The notes: generated from the sequence alone by a model not told the origin. Positions 1 to 9,399 are shown, numbered from the stretch's first letter. The stretch is DNA of 64,000 bases from Bacillus aerolatus (GCF_009183655.1 NZ_WEIO01000001.1:610829-674828), one strand, 5' to 3'. A program made the numbers and translations.

Positions 1-849
1 TACATTTGGCTCGACCGCCTAAACGGATATGGTTTTGGGGATGATGGTATAACGACTCATCACAGTGATTTTATCTTTATTTCCCATTCGCATATGTGTG
101 ATCCAAGCGGAAAAGCCCATAAAGAAGGGTTTTCCAATTCGAATGGCATTGAAGTAGACGATGGATCGCGAAACGTGTGGTTGTTTAACAACTCAACAGC
201 GAGATGTTTTGGCGGTGTGGAAATAAAAGCCCACCACAATTCATCTGCTGCAGCCAATGTTCATATTATTGGCCACTTATCAGTGAACGATAACCGGTCG
301 TTTAATTTCAGGCATATCGGCCACCATAGTGCTTCTGATGCGGAATCGCTGACGGCATACAATATTACCGCTGCACGTATCGTGTCCCTCGCACCGATAC
401 GGACGGACCTTTACCGCGATTCACATCCGAGAGCGCTGGTCGTATCCGCTTATAAAAACGTCGTTGTCAATCACTTTGCTGTGATCGGCGATCGTGAATA
501 CGATTATGAAAAACAACCCGTTATTGCCATCCAGTACAGAGCCAGGAACGTACACTTGAACCATATTCAAATGAAGCATTTTAATAAAGCCGGTGTAGAT
601 ATTAAAGTGTTTGGCGGGGAACAAAAAGCGGATGATGTCCATATTAAAAATGTCGTGATTGAACATTCGGCGAAAAGAGGCATTTTAATCGGAGCAGGCA
701 TCGAAAAAGCGAGCGTCCAACACGTACAGGCAACAGGACAAGGGGGAACTTGCGGCTGCCAGTCAGACACACCGCAAGCTGTATTAGGAGATATCGTTGC
801 TAAAGGGTATAAAGTTCCTTTTTCAGGAGGCGCGCAAAAAACAACGTGA
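1..849 (+). CDS. Right-handed parallel beta-helix protein, C-terminal part (5' end outside window)
   Basis: The frame is open from the first base to the stop at 847-849, so the gene starts upstream of the window and about 282 residues are seen. The residues carry recurring short strands of the type NVxxxNxxV and DVHIKNVVIEH, with N, H and D at turns, which is typical of right-handed parallel beta-helix (pectate-lyase/GH28-like or tail-spike-like) proteins. No catalytic signature can be assigned from the visible part. The tail contains a Cys pair (GGTCGCQSD) near the end. Substrate unknown; an extracellular or surface polysaccharide-active protein is the most likely class. Confidence is high for the fold type and low for function. 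Confidence 0.6.
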   Translation, partial: YIWLDRLNGYGFGDDGITTHHSDFIFISHSHMCDPSGKAHKEGFSNSNGIEVDDGSRNVWLFNNSTARCFGGVEIKAHHNSSAAANVHIIGHLSVNDNRSFNFRHIGHHSASDAESLTAYNITAARIVSLAPIRTDLYRDSHPRALVVSAYKNVVVNHFAVIGDREYDYEKQPVIAIQYRARNVHLNHIQMKHFNKAGVDIKVFGGEQKADDVHIKNVVIEHSAKRGILIGAGIEKASVQHVQATGQGGTCGCQSDTPQAVLGDIVAKGYKVPFSGGAQKTT

Positions 850-909
850 ATATAAAAGCACAAATGAGGGTATACAAACAATAGTCATTAAAGAGAAGGA
901 GTGGGTAAC

Positions 910-1347
910 ATGAAATGGATAACTCCGGTCGCCTCATTTGTGTTAGCTTTGTCGCTCGCGGGCTGCGCGGATAAAGAAGAAGTAAAAAACCCGCCAGAAA
1001 AGGCTCCAGCAGAAGGAAAGGAAGCTAATGGCGGCTATACGTTTACAAGTTTTGACCTTGACGTCGACTTAGAAGGAACGAACGACGCTATTGATGTCAG
1101 CTACGAAAAAGATAAAAATGGAACAGAAGCGTCGTATATGAATAAGGATCAGAATAAACGTTTAAATGGCGACGATGCAATGAAAGAACTGGATGAAATA
1201 TTTGCTTCTTTTGTGTTTAATGAAAGTACACCTGATGATGAAGTGTTAAAAACTGTAGAAGAAGCATTTGACGTTCCGGCAGATGCAAAATCGGTGGAAG
1301 TGGAAATTGATTATGCGGGCGGTGCCGAGAAGGAATATAGAAGGTGA
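910..1347 (+). CDS. YusW-like small lipoprotein
   Basis: A 145-residue secreted lipoprotein. The ATG at 910 is preferred over an upstream in-frame GTG because AAGGAG (896-901) lies 8 bases before it. The N-terminus is a short lipoprotein signal peptide ending in a lipobox LAGC, so Cys would be lipidated and anchor the protein to the outer membrane face. The mature part is acidic and has the pattern GGYTFTSFDLDVDLEGTND and a Lys/Glu-rich middle, which resembles the YusW-like family of Bacillus. The molecular function of that family is not known to me. The gene is monocistronic, with a terminator directly behind it. Confidence 0.65.
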   Translation: MKWITPVASFVLALSLAGCADKEEVKNPPEKAPAEGKEANGGYTFTSFDLDVDLEGTNDAIDVSYEKDKNGTEASYMNKDQNKRLNGDDAMKELDEIFASFVFNESTPDDEVLKTVEEAFDVPADAKSVEVEIDYAGGAEKEYRR

Positions 1348-1351
1348 ATAC

Positions 1352-1387
1352 AAAAAAGCTGCTCCCACTGGAAGCAGCTTTTTTTGT
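1352..1387 (+). terminator. Rho-independent terminator after the lipoprotein gene
   Basis: AAAGCTGCT / AGCAGCTTT stem with a short loop followed by a T run. It starts a few bases after the stop codon at 1347. Confidence 0.85.
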
Positions 1388-1413
1388 GTAGCATAAAAGA
1401 ACAAGCCTTCGTT

Positions 1414-1701
1414 TTACGCAAGTAGTGATGAATCGAGGCTCTTTTTTAAATGACAGGCCAATTGGATTTTTAAATTGTCTTCCGGACAGTTAAAATTCAT
1501 TTGCAACAGTTTTTCGATTTTTTTCAGCCGTTTGTACAGTGTATTAATATGAATATGCAGTTTGGCAGCGGTTTCAGCAGCAGATTTATTGGATTCGATG
1601 TACACATACAGCGTGTGTTCCAGTTCATTGTTAGGATCACTTTCTTGTTGAAGCGGAGCGAGCGTTTCATTTAAAAAACGTTCAATTTCTTCAGCGAATA
1701 T
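1414..1701 (-). pseudogene. CdaR/PucR-type regulator remnant (C-terminal HTH only)
   Basis: On the minus strand an open frame runs from a TGA at 1702-1704 down to the stop at 1414 and encodes about 95 residues ending in a PucR-type C-terminal helix-turn-helix: YVYIESNKSAAETAA, then a helix with HINTLYKRLKKIEKLL. Compare the intact regulator at 60975-62624, whose C-terminus has the same layout (YLDNNCEIAITSRKLYIHRNT). There is no ligand-binding N-terminal region in any frame upstream (1702-1943), so this is the 3' remnant of a deleted regulator. A GTG within it could start a 63-residue peptide, but no good ribosome site is seen. Confidence 0.65.
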
Positions 1702-1943
1702 TCACTTAGCGGTATTAAAGATCGGAGAAACTATTTCCTAAAAAACGTGCCCTATACATAAGTCACAACGATATTTAAAGGTTGCTTCCTCCAAATTCAA
1801 TAGAATGTTGGAGGACTTTTGTAACTAAATATTATTTTGTCATTCTATGAAACTATTGAGAAAGATATAGTTTTTTAACAGATTTTGTAGTATATTCATG
1901 GAAGATGGAAAAATAATGACATAAAGGGGCTATACGGATAAAA

Positions 1944-3107
1944 ATGAATAATGAACTAAACAGTCGTAATGGAAGAAGAAAAGGCAAACGGTTAAAAAAA
2001 TCTGTTAAGCTGACACTTCTCGTCCTTTGCATGCTTGTAATAGGGCTTTCTATTTACAATTTTAGTTTGAAGTCTGCCGAGACAGTGAAGAACGGCCAGA
2101 CAAAAGAAGAAAAAGCCTTCGCAGCCAAGACGCAAGAGAAAAAAGAAGCGGCAGCACCTGTTGAAGAAACAACGATCAAAATCAGTGCAGCGGGAGATTT
2201 TACACTCGGAACGGATGAAGCGTTTCAATATGCCGGGTCTTTTCCGGATGAAGCGAATAAAAATGGTCTTCCTTATTTTGTTGCTGAGCTTGACGATATT
2301 TTTAAAAACGATGATTTATCCACAGTTAATTTAGAAACAACATTAACGGAAGCTACTGAAAAAGCGGTGAAAAAATTTCGCTTCAAAGGTGATCCATCCT
2401 ACGTCCAAGTTTTAGAACTTGGCGGGATCGAAGCTGTCAACTTGGCAAACAACCATATTTATGATTACTTACAAAAAGGATACGATGATACGATTAACAA
2501 TTTGAAGAAACAAAAGATTGGCTACTTTGGTTATGACAATAAATACATGACAGAAGTGAAAGGAGTGAAAGTTGGAGCTCTCGGCTATGAAGGCTGGGAT
2601 GATACACCTGAACTCCGGCTGCAAGTGGCGGAAGACATCAAAACGTTAAAAGAAAAAGGAGCGGAAATCGTCCTCGTTCACTATCATTGGGGGACAGAAA
2701 GAAGCTACGTCCCGAGAGAATCACAAAAGACACTGGCACGTTACACAGTAGACAGCGGAGCCGATTTGATTCTCGGCCATCATCCGCACGTCGTACAAGG
2801 GATAGAAGAATATAAGGGGAAGTTCATCGTCTACAGCCTTGGAAACTTTATGTTCGGCGGAAACAGAAACCCGAGTGATAAAGACACATACGTATTTCAG
2901 CAGACATTCCATTTGAAAAATGGCAAGCTGACAGATCAAAAAGAAATTAATGTCGTGCCGTTCTCGATTTCTTCTGTCACTCACCGAAATAATTACCAGC
3001 CAAAGAGACTTGAAGGCTCGGAAGCAGAAAGAGTTAAAAATAAAGTCATTGATGTATCCAATCAAATTAACGGATCTGACTGGCTGCAATATGAGAAGAG
3101 CAACTAA
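1944..3107 (+). CDS. CapA-family protein (poly-gamma-glutamate synthesis type, membrane anchored)
   Basis: A 387-residue protein. A basic N-terminus (residues 1-22) is followed by one transmembrane helix (about 23-42), a Lys/Glu/Ala-rich linker (about 45-75) and a CapA domain of the calcineurin-like phosphoesterase fold. Visible motifs are SAAGDFTLG near 80, NLETTLT, NLANNHIYDY, HYHWGTE and GHHPHVVQG followed by YSLGNF. The domain should sit outside the membrane. In Bacillus CapA/PgsA takes part in poly-gamma-glutamate capsule export, but capB, capC and capE are absent here, so this is a stand-alone paralogue of unknown substrate. It is a single-gene unit with its own terminator. Confidence 0.85.
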   Translation: MNNELNSRNGRRKGKRLKKSVKLTLLVLCMLVIGLSIYNFSLKSAETVKNGQTKEEKAFAAKTQEKKEAAAPVEETTIKISAAGDFTLGTDEAFQYAGSFPDEANKNGLPYFVAELDDIFKNDDLSTVNLETTLTEATEKAVKKFRFKGDPSYVQVLELGGIEAVNLANNHIYDYLQKGYDDTINNLKKQKIGYFGYDNKYMTEVKGVKVGALGYEGWDDTPELRLQVAEDIKTLKEKGAEIVLVHYHWGTERSYVPRESQKTLARYTVDSGADLILGHHPHVVQGIEEYKGKFIVYSLGNFMFGGNRNPSDKDTYVFQQTFHLKNGKLTDQKEINVVPFSISSVTHRNNYQPKRLEGSEAERVKNKVIDVSNQINGSDWLQYEKSN

Positions 3108-3113
3108 TTCACC

Positions 3114-3146
3114 AAGGCATTCACTTTTTAGTGGATGCTTTTTTAT
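3114..3146 (+). terminator. Terminator after the CapA-like gene
   Basis: GCATTCACT / AGTGGATGC stem (one G-T pair) with loop TTTTT and a following T run. Confidence 0.8.
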
Positions 3147-3212
3147 TGAAAAAGGAATTTATGCAATGACTGAAGAAGTTTACTATGTATTATTATAAAA
3201 GGAGGAACAAAG

Positions 3213-4193
3213 ATGTCGGAAAAAATGATGAAAATAATTGAAGAAAAAGTGATATTGCCGGTCATTATGGCTCCTATGTTTTTAGTGTCCAGTCCGAAGA
3301 TGGTCATTGAAGGCTGCAAATACGGGGTGATCGGTTCTTTTCCATTATTAAATGCCCGTACAGTTGATGTGCTCGAAGAATGGATGCAGACGATAACGGT
3401 TGAATTGGCAGAAGCGAAAAAACAACATCCAGATCAGGCGGTCGCTCCGTGGGCAGTGAATTTTATCGCTCACCGGTCAAATAAACGATACGATGAAGAC
3501 TTAGCGCTTATTAAAAAGTACGAGCCGCCAATTGTGATTACTTCTCTTGGTGATCCGAGCCCTGTTGTAGAAATTGTGCATGAATATGAAGGCTTAGTAT
3601 TTTCAGATGTAATCACTATTTTTCATGCGAAAAAAGCGGCTGAAAAAGGGGTGGACGGTCTTGTTCTTGTTTGCACCGGCGCCGGCGGACATGCGGGAAC
3701 GATTAATCCGTTTGCTTTTATGGGGGCAGTGAAAGAGTTTTGGGATGGAATTACAATTCTATCAGGTTCTATTTCAAATGGGAAAGATATTCTTGCAGCA
3801 CAAGCGCTCGGAGCCGATTTTGCTTACATGGGAACAAGATTTATTACAGCGGAAGAAAGTTTTGCCCAAAAAGAATATCAAGATATGATTATAGAATCTA
3901 CTTTGGAAGATCTTATTTATACAGACGCTTTCAGCGGAGTGAATGCCAACTACCTTAAACCGAGCATTAGACAAGCAGGGCTCGATCCCGATAACTTGAC
4001 GAAAAAGGATGAAGTAGACTTTTCGAAAATGAACAACACCTCACCTAAAGCGTGGAAAAACATTTGGTCAGCCGGGCAAGGCATCAACACGGTAAAAAAA
4101 ATACAGACGGTACAGGAAATCGTGGAAGAGCTGGGAGATTCGTATCAAGAAGCGCTCGAGTTACTAGCGAATAAAAAGGTACAACTTACGTAA
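3213..4193 (+). CDS. Nitronate monooxygenase family flavoprotein
   Basis: A 326-residue TIM-barrel FMN enzyme of the 2-nitropropane dioxygenase/nitronate monooxygenase family, which oxidises alkyl nitronates (for example propionate 3-nitronate) with O2. Visible family motifs are LPVIMAPMFLVSSPKMV at the N-terminus, APWAVNFIAHRSN (about 72-84), GLVLVCTGAGGHAGTINPFAFM with the conserved His near residue 156, and the flavin-phosphate segment SGSISNGKDILAAQALGADFAYMGTRFI. The length is normal. The start follows AAAGGAGGA at good spacing. It is monocistronic, so the cellular substrate cannot be inferred from neighbours. Confidence 0.88.
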   Translation: MSEKMMKIIEEKVILPVIMAPMFLVSSPKMVIEGCKYGVIGSFPLLNARTVDVLEEWMQTITVELAEAKKQHPDQAVAPWAVNFIAHRSNKRYDEDLALIKKYEPPIVITSLGDPSPVVEIVHEYEGLVFSDVITIFHAKKAAEKGVDGLVLVCTGAGGHAGTINPFAFMGAVKEFWDGITILSGSISNGKDILAAQALGADFAYMGTRFITAEESFAQKEYQDMIIESTLEDLIYTDAFSGVNANYLKPSIRQAGLDPDNLTKKDEVDFSKMNNTSPKAWKNIWSAGQGINTVKKIQTVQEIVEELGDSYQEALELLANKKVQLT

Positions 4194-4284
4194 GCAATAA
4201 AATTAATTAAATGAAAACAAATGAGTGATTATTCATTCAAAAAAGCTTTCTTTTTTAAAAGAGAATAGCAAGAGGAGAGTTTCT

Positions 4285-4368
4285 TTGGTTATCGAAGCAG
4301 ATAATACATTTACGTGGCAGAAAACGTTTAAGGAAATAATTGGCTTGCATGGTTTAGAAATAATATAG
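4285..4368 (+). CDS. Possible 27-residue peptide
   Basis: A TTG-started frame, MVIEADNTFTWQKTFKEI and so on, lies about 8 bases behind AGAGGAGAG. No family recognised. It may be a fragment of a decayed gene or simply chance. Confidence 0.2.
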   Translation: MVIEADNTFTWQKTFKEIIGLHGLEII

Positions 4369-4410
4369 CGGGGAAAAAACAACTAAGGGGGAATAAAAGG
4401 AGGCGAAAAA

Positions 4411-4557
4411 ATGAAAGACAGTAAAGAACAACTTTCTAATACTCCTTCAACTGCCCAACAGAAAACACCTAAGCCAGAGGAAAAAGTGCAGAAAACCATC
4501 CCTGCCCATCCGGATAAGAATTCAACAGGAGCCGGCGGAATGTCTTCGCCAGATTAA
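4411..4557 (+). CDS. Small hydrophilic protein, 48 residues, unknown function
   Basis: ATG at 4411 sits 7 bases behind a near-perfect AAAGGAGGCG ribosome site, and the frame stops at 4555-4557. The product is rich in Lys, Gln, Pro and Ser (MKDSKEQLSNTPSTAQQK ... GAGGMSSPD), with no hydrophobic segment and probably intrinsically disordered. The ribosome site and composition favour a real gene. No function can be assigned. Confidence 0.55.
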   Translation: MKDSKEQLSNTPSTAQQKTPKPEEKVQKTIPAHPDKNSTGAGGMSSPD

Positions 4558-4591
4558 GTCGGACAAAATAGCAAAATATAGTTAAGAATTT

Positions 4592-4624
4592 AAAAAGAAG
4601 CCTACAACTTTGTTGCGGGCTTCT
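4592..4624 (-). terminator. Terminator of the SDR gene
   Basis: AGAAGCC / GGCTTCT stem; on the minus strand it is followed by TTTTT, directly behind the stop of the SDR at 4631. Confidence 0.75.
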
Positions 4625-4630
4625 AACGTT

Positions 4631-5350
4631 TTAAGGATTCGTTGACCATAAACCGGCTGATTTAATAAACGTCCGTTTGTTTAATTTTAATTGAGCGACG
4701 ATAAATTCAGCAAGATCCTCTGCCTGCATGACTTTGTCGGGATTGCCGTCTGTGAGGTTGTTTTCGAAAGCTAAATCAGTAGCGACTGTGCTCGGTGTGA
4801 GCGCGCTGACGCGAATGTTGTGCTTTCTCACTTCAAGTGCAAGCGACTCTGTTAAGCCGAGAACGCCAAATTTCGACGCACTGTACGCGCTTGTGGCTGG
4901 TGCGCCTTTTTGTCCGGCAGTGGATGAAATATTGATAATATCGCCTGACTTTTGCTCAATCATACCCGGCAGGACGGCACGAGTGATGTGATACACGCCC
5001 ATCAAGTTTACATCAATGATCTTTTTCCATTCGTCCGGTTCCAATTCGAGAAAGCCGCCGAACTTGGCAATGCCGGCATTATTAATTAATATATCTACTT
5101 TGCCAAGATCGGATGTTAATGAATCAACTGCCTGATTGACATCGTCTAGATTAGATACGTCTGCAGCGGCAAATGAAGCATTCACGCCTTGAGCCTCCAC
5201 TTCTTTTGCTACAGCTTGCAAGTGTTCTTCAGATCGGGCAATTAAACCAACATGAACGCCTTCCGCTGCGAGCGCGATCGCAATTGCCCGTCCGATCCCG
5301 CGGCCGGCGCCGGTAATAATAGCTGTTTTTCCTGATAATGATTGTGCCAT
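4631..5350 (-). CDS. Short-chain dehydrogenase/reductase (3-ketoacyl-ACP reductase-like)
   Basis: A 239-residue classical SDR. The start used is the ATG at 5348-5350, because GGGAGG precedes it by 7 bases; 12 further in-frame codons upstream lack a site. The Rossmann glycine motif TGAGRGIG is near residue 13, NNAG near 87, the catalytic Ser is in NISSTAG, and YSASK follows about 13 residues later. A basic residue after the first beta-alpha-beta unit (ARSEEH) suggests NADPH preference. It resembles the FabG-like reductases of Bacillus, but stands alone, away from fatty-acid synthesis genes, so the carbonyl substrate is open. Confidence 0.85.
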   Translation of the reverse strand: MAQSLSGKTAIITGAGRGIGRAIAIALAAEGVHVGLIARSEEHLQAVAKEVEAQGVNASFAAADVSNLDDVNQAVDSLTSDLGKVDILINNAGIAKFGGFLELEPDEWKKIIDVNLMGVYHITRAVLPGMIEQKSGDIINISSTAGQKGAPATSAYSASKFGVLGLTESLALEVRKHNIRVSALTPSTVATDLAFENNLTDGNPDKVMQAEDLAEFIVAQLKLNKRTFIKSAGLWSTNP

Positions 5351-5484
5351 ATGAAAGCCTCCCAATATGAATTCTTCCAACAGCATACACGGAATGTTTA
5401 TTTATTGCTAAGAATATGCTTTTGGTCTTTATTATATAGAGTTCAATCGAAAACGGCCTTTTTCATAAAAAATGAATCCATTTA

Positions 5485-7020
5485 TTAGTCTCTTAGTTTG
5501 CTTATTACTCCACCTAGTTCATTCGTTAAATCATTCAGCTCTTTGGAAACTTGGAACGTATTTTCTGTCAGCTCATGTTGCTGCTCAGTCGCAATAGTAA
5601 TTTCCTTTGTACTTGCGGCAGACTGTTCTGCGGTAGCGTACATCATTCTCATGGCTTCATTTACTTTCCCTGAAGAAGAATTTAAGTATTCAACTAAAGA
5701 GGAGATTTCTTGAATTTGAGCAGCTACATTCATTGACGCTTCGGAAATTTGATGGAAAACTTTATTTGAGTGTTGAGCAATTTCCAGACCATCTGTGGCG
5801 GAGGATTTTACATTTATCATGGATTCAACCGACCGACTTGACTCTTCTAAAATTTGTTTTATTATCTCCGAAATATTTTTGGAAGAATCTAGGGACTGTT
5901 CAGCCAGCTTTTTCACTTCATTTGCCACAACTGAAAAACCTTTTCCATATTCACCGGCCCTGGCGGCTTCAATAGCAGCGTTTAAAGCTAATAAATTCGT
6001 TTGATCTGCTATATTAGTAATTACTCCAATAATGCTTTCGATCGATTGAGAACGAAGGTGCAGTTCTTTTATCGTGGTAAATGAAACTTCCACATTCTGA
6101 TTTATTTCTTTCATCTGTGTCAATAAACTTTCAATAAGCTGGCTGCCTTTCTGGGCTTCCTGTGCTGATAGGTGAGACTTTTTAGAAGTCATTTGGGCTG
6201 TTTGATTGATCTCTTGAATGCCTTTATTTATTTCTGAAATGATGTTCATGTTGCTTTCAATTATATTCATTTGATGTTCAGTGCCGCTCGCTACCTCTCC
6301 GATAGAAACGGCGAGCTGCGAACTCTGTTCAATGGATTGTTTGGCATTGAATGAAAGTGATTCTGACACATGTAAAACTTGATCAGACGTCACAGATAAA
6401 CGGCCGACAATGTCTTCGATAATATTATTTCTTTGCTCATGCTGTTTTTTCTTATAGTAGTCTTCAATCTTCTTATTACTATGTACTTGCCAGCTGACTG
6501 CACTTGACGTCAACACTAAAAAAATAGCATGCAATAAAAGCATGAAAAAAGTATAATGGTGAACGCCGAATATTAATTCTGGAAAAATGAGCAAACCTGC
6601 GATATGTTGTATGGCAAAAAGGGAAGTCATAATCAGTAATAACTTAATTTCCTGATAATATCCTAACGCGGCAACAACCATAAAGATGCTAAAGTGAAAT
6701 TCTACTCTTCCGCTTCCGCCGGATATAATCGCCATACTGCTGAAAGTCAGCACTAATGTAAGCAAATAAGGAATGTACGGATGATTTTTATTTTTTTGAT
6801 ACAAGAAAATACTGATGGCAAATAAGACTAATGGCATGAACAGTAAAATATTTAAGGCTGCACTATATTGGGCTTCAATGTCATAAGATGAAACGATATG
6901 CCCGCCGCCGTGCGAATGATTAAATAAATGAAAATATCTGCCTAAAGTATTAAATAACATAGCTAGCACTACGACCGCACCTGCAATATAATGCATTAGT
7001 TTATTCTTTTCACTTTTCAT
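5485..7020 (-). CDS. Methyl-accepting chemotaxis protein with polytopic histidine-rich membrane sensor
   Basis: A 511-residue chemoreceptor. The N-terminal ~175 residues hold about six transmembrane helices instead of the usual two helices and extracellular domain, and no HAMP domain is obvious. The membrane part carries many histidines: H31, H35, H37 and H41 in the loop [12 protein letters not shown]109 in VEFHFSIF, H139, H154, H155 and H164. From about residue 230 to the end is a standard MCP signalling coiled coil with the hairpin tip [20 protein letters not shown] and a methylation-type helix after it. It would signal to CheA/CheW. The histidine pattern suggests a metal- or redox-linked stimulus, which is inference. 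A single gene, starting at the first ATG. Confidence 0.88.
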   Translation of the reverse strand: MKSEKNKLMHYIAGAVVVLAMLFNTLGRYFHLFNHSHGGGHIVSSYDIEAQYSAALNILLFMPLVLFAISIFLYQKNKNHPYIPYLLTLVLTFSSMAIISGGSGRVEFHFSIFMVVAALGYYQEIKLLLIMTSLFAIQHIAGLLIFPELIFGVHHYTFFMLLLHAIFLVLTSSAVSWQVHSNKKIEDYYKKKQHEQRNNIIEDIVGRLSVTSDQVLHVSESLSFNAKQSIEQSSQLAVSIGEVASGTEHQMNIIESNMNIISEINKGIQEINQTAQMTSKKSHLSAQEAQKGSQLIESLLTQMKEINQNVEVSFTTIKELHLRSQSIESIIGVITNIADQTNLLALNAAIEAARAGEYGKGFSVVANEVKKLAEQSLDSSKNISEIIKQILEESSRSVESMINVKSSATDGLEIAQHSNKVFHQISEASMNVAAQIQEISSLVEYLNSSSGKVNEAMRMMYATAEQSAASTKEITIATEQQHELTENTFQVSKELNDLTNELGGVISKLRD

Positions 7021-7241
7021 GGTTCTCTCTCAAACCTTTCTTTCCAATAGGAAAATAGAGCTTTTTATAGATATTATGGACTATATTTTTGAAAATCACA
7101 AGAAATATTCAGTTGAAATTTCCGAGAATTCTTACGATATTCACGGTTTTCGGTATAAAATAACAATAAATTGACTTGTGCATAAGGAATAAGAACTAAG
7201 AGGTTGTTATCCATTCTGCTATTAAAACAGCAGTGAAGTTA

Positions 7242-7307
7242 ATGGCCCGGAAGAACATGGATTTATTCAAGAAGGATCTAACAATAGATATTGTTTATTT
7301 AATGTAG
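7242..7307 (+). CDS. Possible 21-residue peptide upstream of an orphan terminator
   Basis: ATG at 7242, MARKNMDLFKKDLTIDIVYLM, stop at 7305-7307. The ribosome site is weak. It is listed because a strong terminator follows at 7316 with no other gene to serve. Confidence 0.15.
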   Translation: MARKNMDLFKKDLTIDIVYLM

Positions 7308-7315
7308 GAAGGCTC

Positions 7316-7357
7316 ACCGAATATCGGGCGATTAAAACACGATATTCGGTTTTTTTG
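7316..7357 (+). terminator. Orphan rho-independent terminator
   Basis: Perfect 11-bp stem ACCGAATATCG / CGATATTCGGT followed by seven T. The upstream plus-strand region (7021-7315) has no recognisable gene, only TTGACT at 7171 as a possible -35 element. It could end a small RNA. Confidence 0.75.
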
Positions 7358-7404
7358 TGTTTAGGAAACTATAAAACAATCGCACGGTGGATAATTTTGC
7401 CAAT

Positions 7405-7625
7405 GGAGCGGGGCTGCGTCCAGCTCCAGCGCCTAGCCCCTCGAGGTCAAATAACCTTTCCTCAATGAAGTCAAAAAAGAAGACTTCATTGAGGAAAGCG
7501 GAGCCGACTGTTCTGGGGCGACAAGCATATGACAGTCTGACAAAATGGCGTTTTTCAGCCATGCAGTCAGACTGGCATATGACCTCGAGCCCCAAGGAGG
7601 CGCAGCTAGACATCGGTGAAAGAAC
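7405..7625. repeat. Long imperfect palindromic intergenic repeat (Bacillus-type)
   Basis: About 200 bp of hairpin-rich sequence. The outer arms are GTCCAGCT...CCTCGAGGTCA (about 7418-7449) and TGACCTCGAG...AGCTAGAC (about 7580-7611). Inside are a perfect 17-bp inverted repeat (7456-7472 and 7482-7498, loop 9) and a second hairpin (CATATGACAGTCTGAC at 7526-7541 against GTCAGACTGGCATATG at 7566-7581). Both open frames through it are by-products of the palindrome. The outer sequence recalls highly repeated intergenic elements of Bacillus and Geobacillus genomes, from memory. Confidence 0.7.
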
Positions 7626-7806
7626 ATTTTTGCCTAAGGCTGATTAAGGTGCTTGCGCATTTGTTCTGTTTTTATCTTTAAAATCCGTTTATAATCAAGT
7701 AATTGAAGGAATTTAAAAATGTTTACGCCAAAAACATTTACATTAATCAATAAAACAGAGTAACGTAATGAACAGTAATCATCATTTATTTAGGAGTTTG
7801 AAAACA

Positions 7807-9399
7807 ATGAAAATAAAAAACTTGTGTTTTGAATCAATAAAAGCACAATGTAAGGAACGGGGCCTCGACCCATTAAACATACCCTCATATAAAAAAACTC
7901 TTACGAAACAGGAACTGAAAATCAAGCAATCGCAGCATGCGAAATTATTAAAAGTTGTTATCCATTTTTTTGAAAAATTCATGTTATCGATGCAAGGTGT
8001 GCCCGTGTTAACGGCAACGACTGATGAAGAAGGCTATGTTATTCAACTGCTTGGAGATCAGGCGATCAAAGAGACGATCACTCAGCTTGGAATTAGAGAA
8101 GGAGTTCAATTTACAGAAGAATACAACGGGATAAGTTCTGTCAATCTAGCGTTGAAATATAATCAGCCAATCGAAGTGATTGGTTCACAGCATTACCATC
8201 ATGTTTTACACGCATCTGCTTGTTACAGTGTTCCGATTACCGATCAAATAGAAGGGAGGACTGTAGGAACGATTACATTTATGACAGCCGTTGATCAAGG
8301 AAGTCCTCTTTTATTAACTCTCTTGTTAACGATGAAAGATTCGATCGAAAGAGAACTACAATTGCTAAAACAAAATGAGAAATTACACATCATTAATCAA
8401 CTCATCATGGATACGACAAGAAACGGAATGATGATTTCCGACAGAACAGGTAAAGTGATAGGATTTAATGATTCTGCAGAAAGAATAACTGGCTGGAAAA
8501 GAGAAAAAGTTCTTTTTCATCATATACATGAATTAGAAAATTTCGGTTCGTATTTAATGAATGTACTTGAAGAAAAACGACAGTATACTGATTTAGAAAC
8601 ACCTTTTAAACGGGAGGACGGACGAGTACTCACTGTTTTATTTGATGCTCTGCCAATCTTTGATGAAGAACAAAACTTAATGGGTGCCTTTGCACAAATT
8701 AGGGACATTACCCGACGTAAGAAAACAGAGCAATTATTATTAAACGCTGAAAAACTTGCGGCTGTTGGCCAAATGGCAGCCAGTGTCGCCCACGAAATTC
8801 GCAATCCGCTTACAACGATTCGCGGATTCATTCAACTCGTAAAAGGAGACTTTCAGAAAGAATCGCATTTTGATCTTATTTTAGATGAAATTGACCGTAT
8901 CAATCTCATTGTGAGTGAATTCCTAATTTTATCTAAACCCAATGTCGTCCACTTTCACGATAAAAATGTGACACAAATTTTAAAGGAGACAATTGCGCTG
9001 TTTCAAGCCCAGGCAAGTATGAACAACACTCAAATAGCCGTTGATTATGAAAACAGCGATTTTATCATAAACTGTGACGAAAATCAGCTGAAGCAGGTGT
9101 TTATCAATCTTTTTAAAAACAGTATGGAAGCCATGCCCTATGGCGGCGAATTGACGATCCGAGTACGAAAAAAGAGCGAAAAGGAAGTCGTTATTCAAAT
9201 CATGGATAAAGGAGAAGGAATGAAATTAGATCAAATCCAAAAGCTGGGCACTCCATTTTACACAACGAAAGAAACAGGCACCGGTCTTGGTTATATGATC
9301 ATTAAGCGCATTATTGAGCAGCATAAAGGTACACTTAATATAGAAAGCGAAGTAAACAAAGGCACAACAGTGGAAATTATACTGCCGCTCATTTTTTAA
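7807..9399 (+). CDS. Soluble GAF-PAS sensor histidine kinase (sporulation-kinase-like)
   Basis: About 530 residues from the ATG at 7807, preferred over the ATG at 7768 because AGGAG lies 10 bases before it. Order of domains: N-terminal helix, GAF-like domain (about 50-190; EEYNGISSVNLALKYNQP resembles GAF modules of AcoR-type activators), PAS (about 205-320, GMMISDRTGKVIGFNDSAERITGW), HisKA with phospho-acceptor His in VAHEIRNPLTTIRGF, and HATPase with the N box NLFKNSMEAM and G boxes DKGEGM and GTGLGY. No transmembrane helix. No response regulator is adjacent, so it is an orphan kinase of the type that feeds the sporulation phosphorelay (KinA/KinE-like), which is inference. Confidence 0.85.
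   Translation: MKIKNLCFESIKAQCKERGLDPLNIPSYKKTLTKQELKIKQSQHAKLLKVVIHFFEKFMLSMQGVPVLTATTDEEGYVIQLLGDQAIKETITQLGIREGVQFTEEYNGISSVNLALKYNQPIEVIGSQHYHHVLHASACYSVPITDQIEGRTVGTITFMTAVDQGSPLLLTLLLTMKDSIERELQLLKQNEKLHIINQLIMDTTRNGMMISDRTGKVIGFNDSAERITGWKREKVLFHHIHELENFGSYLMNVLEEKRQYTDLETPFKREDGRVLTVLFDALPIFDEEQNLMGAFAQIRDITRRKKTEQLLLNAEKLAAVGQMAASVAHEIRNPLTTIRGFIQLVKGDFQKESHFDLILDEIDRINLIVSEFLILSKPNVVHFHDKNVTQILKETIALFQAQASMNNTQIAVDYENSDFIINCDENQLKQVFINLFKNSMEAMPYGGELTIRVRKKSEKEVVIQIMDKGEGMKLDQIQKLGTPFYTTKETGTGLGYMIIKRIIEQHKGTLNIESEVNKGTTVEIILPLIF

Noticed and set aside
7332..7647. Frames of 64-93 residues on both strands
   Set aside because: They come from the palindromic repeat element and from stop-poor GC-rich arms.
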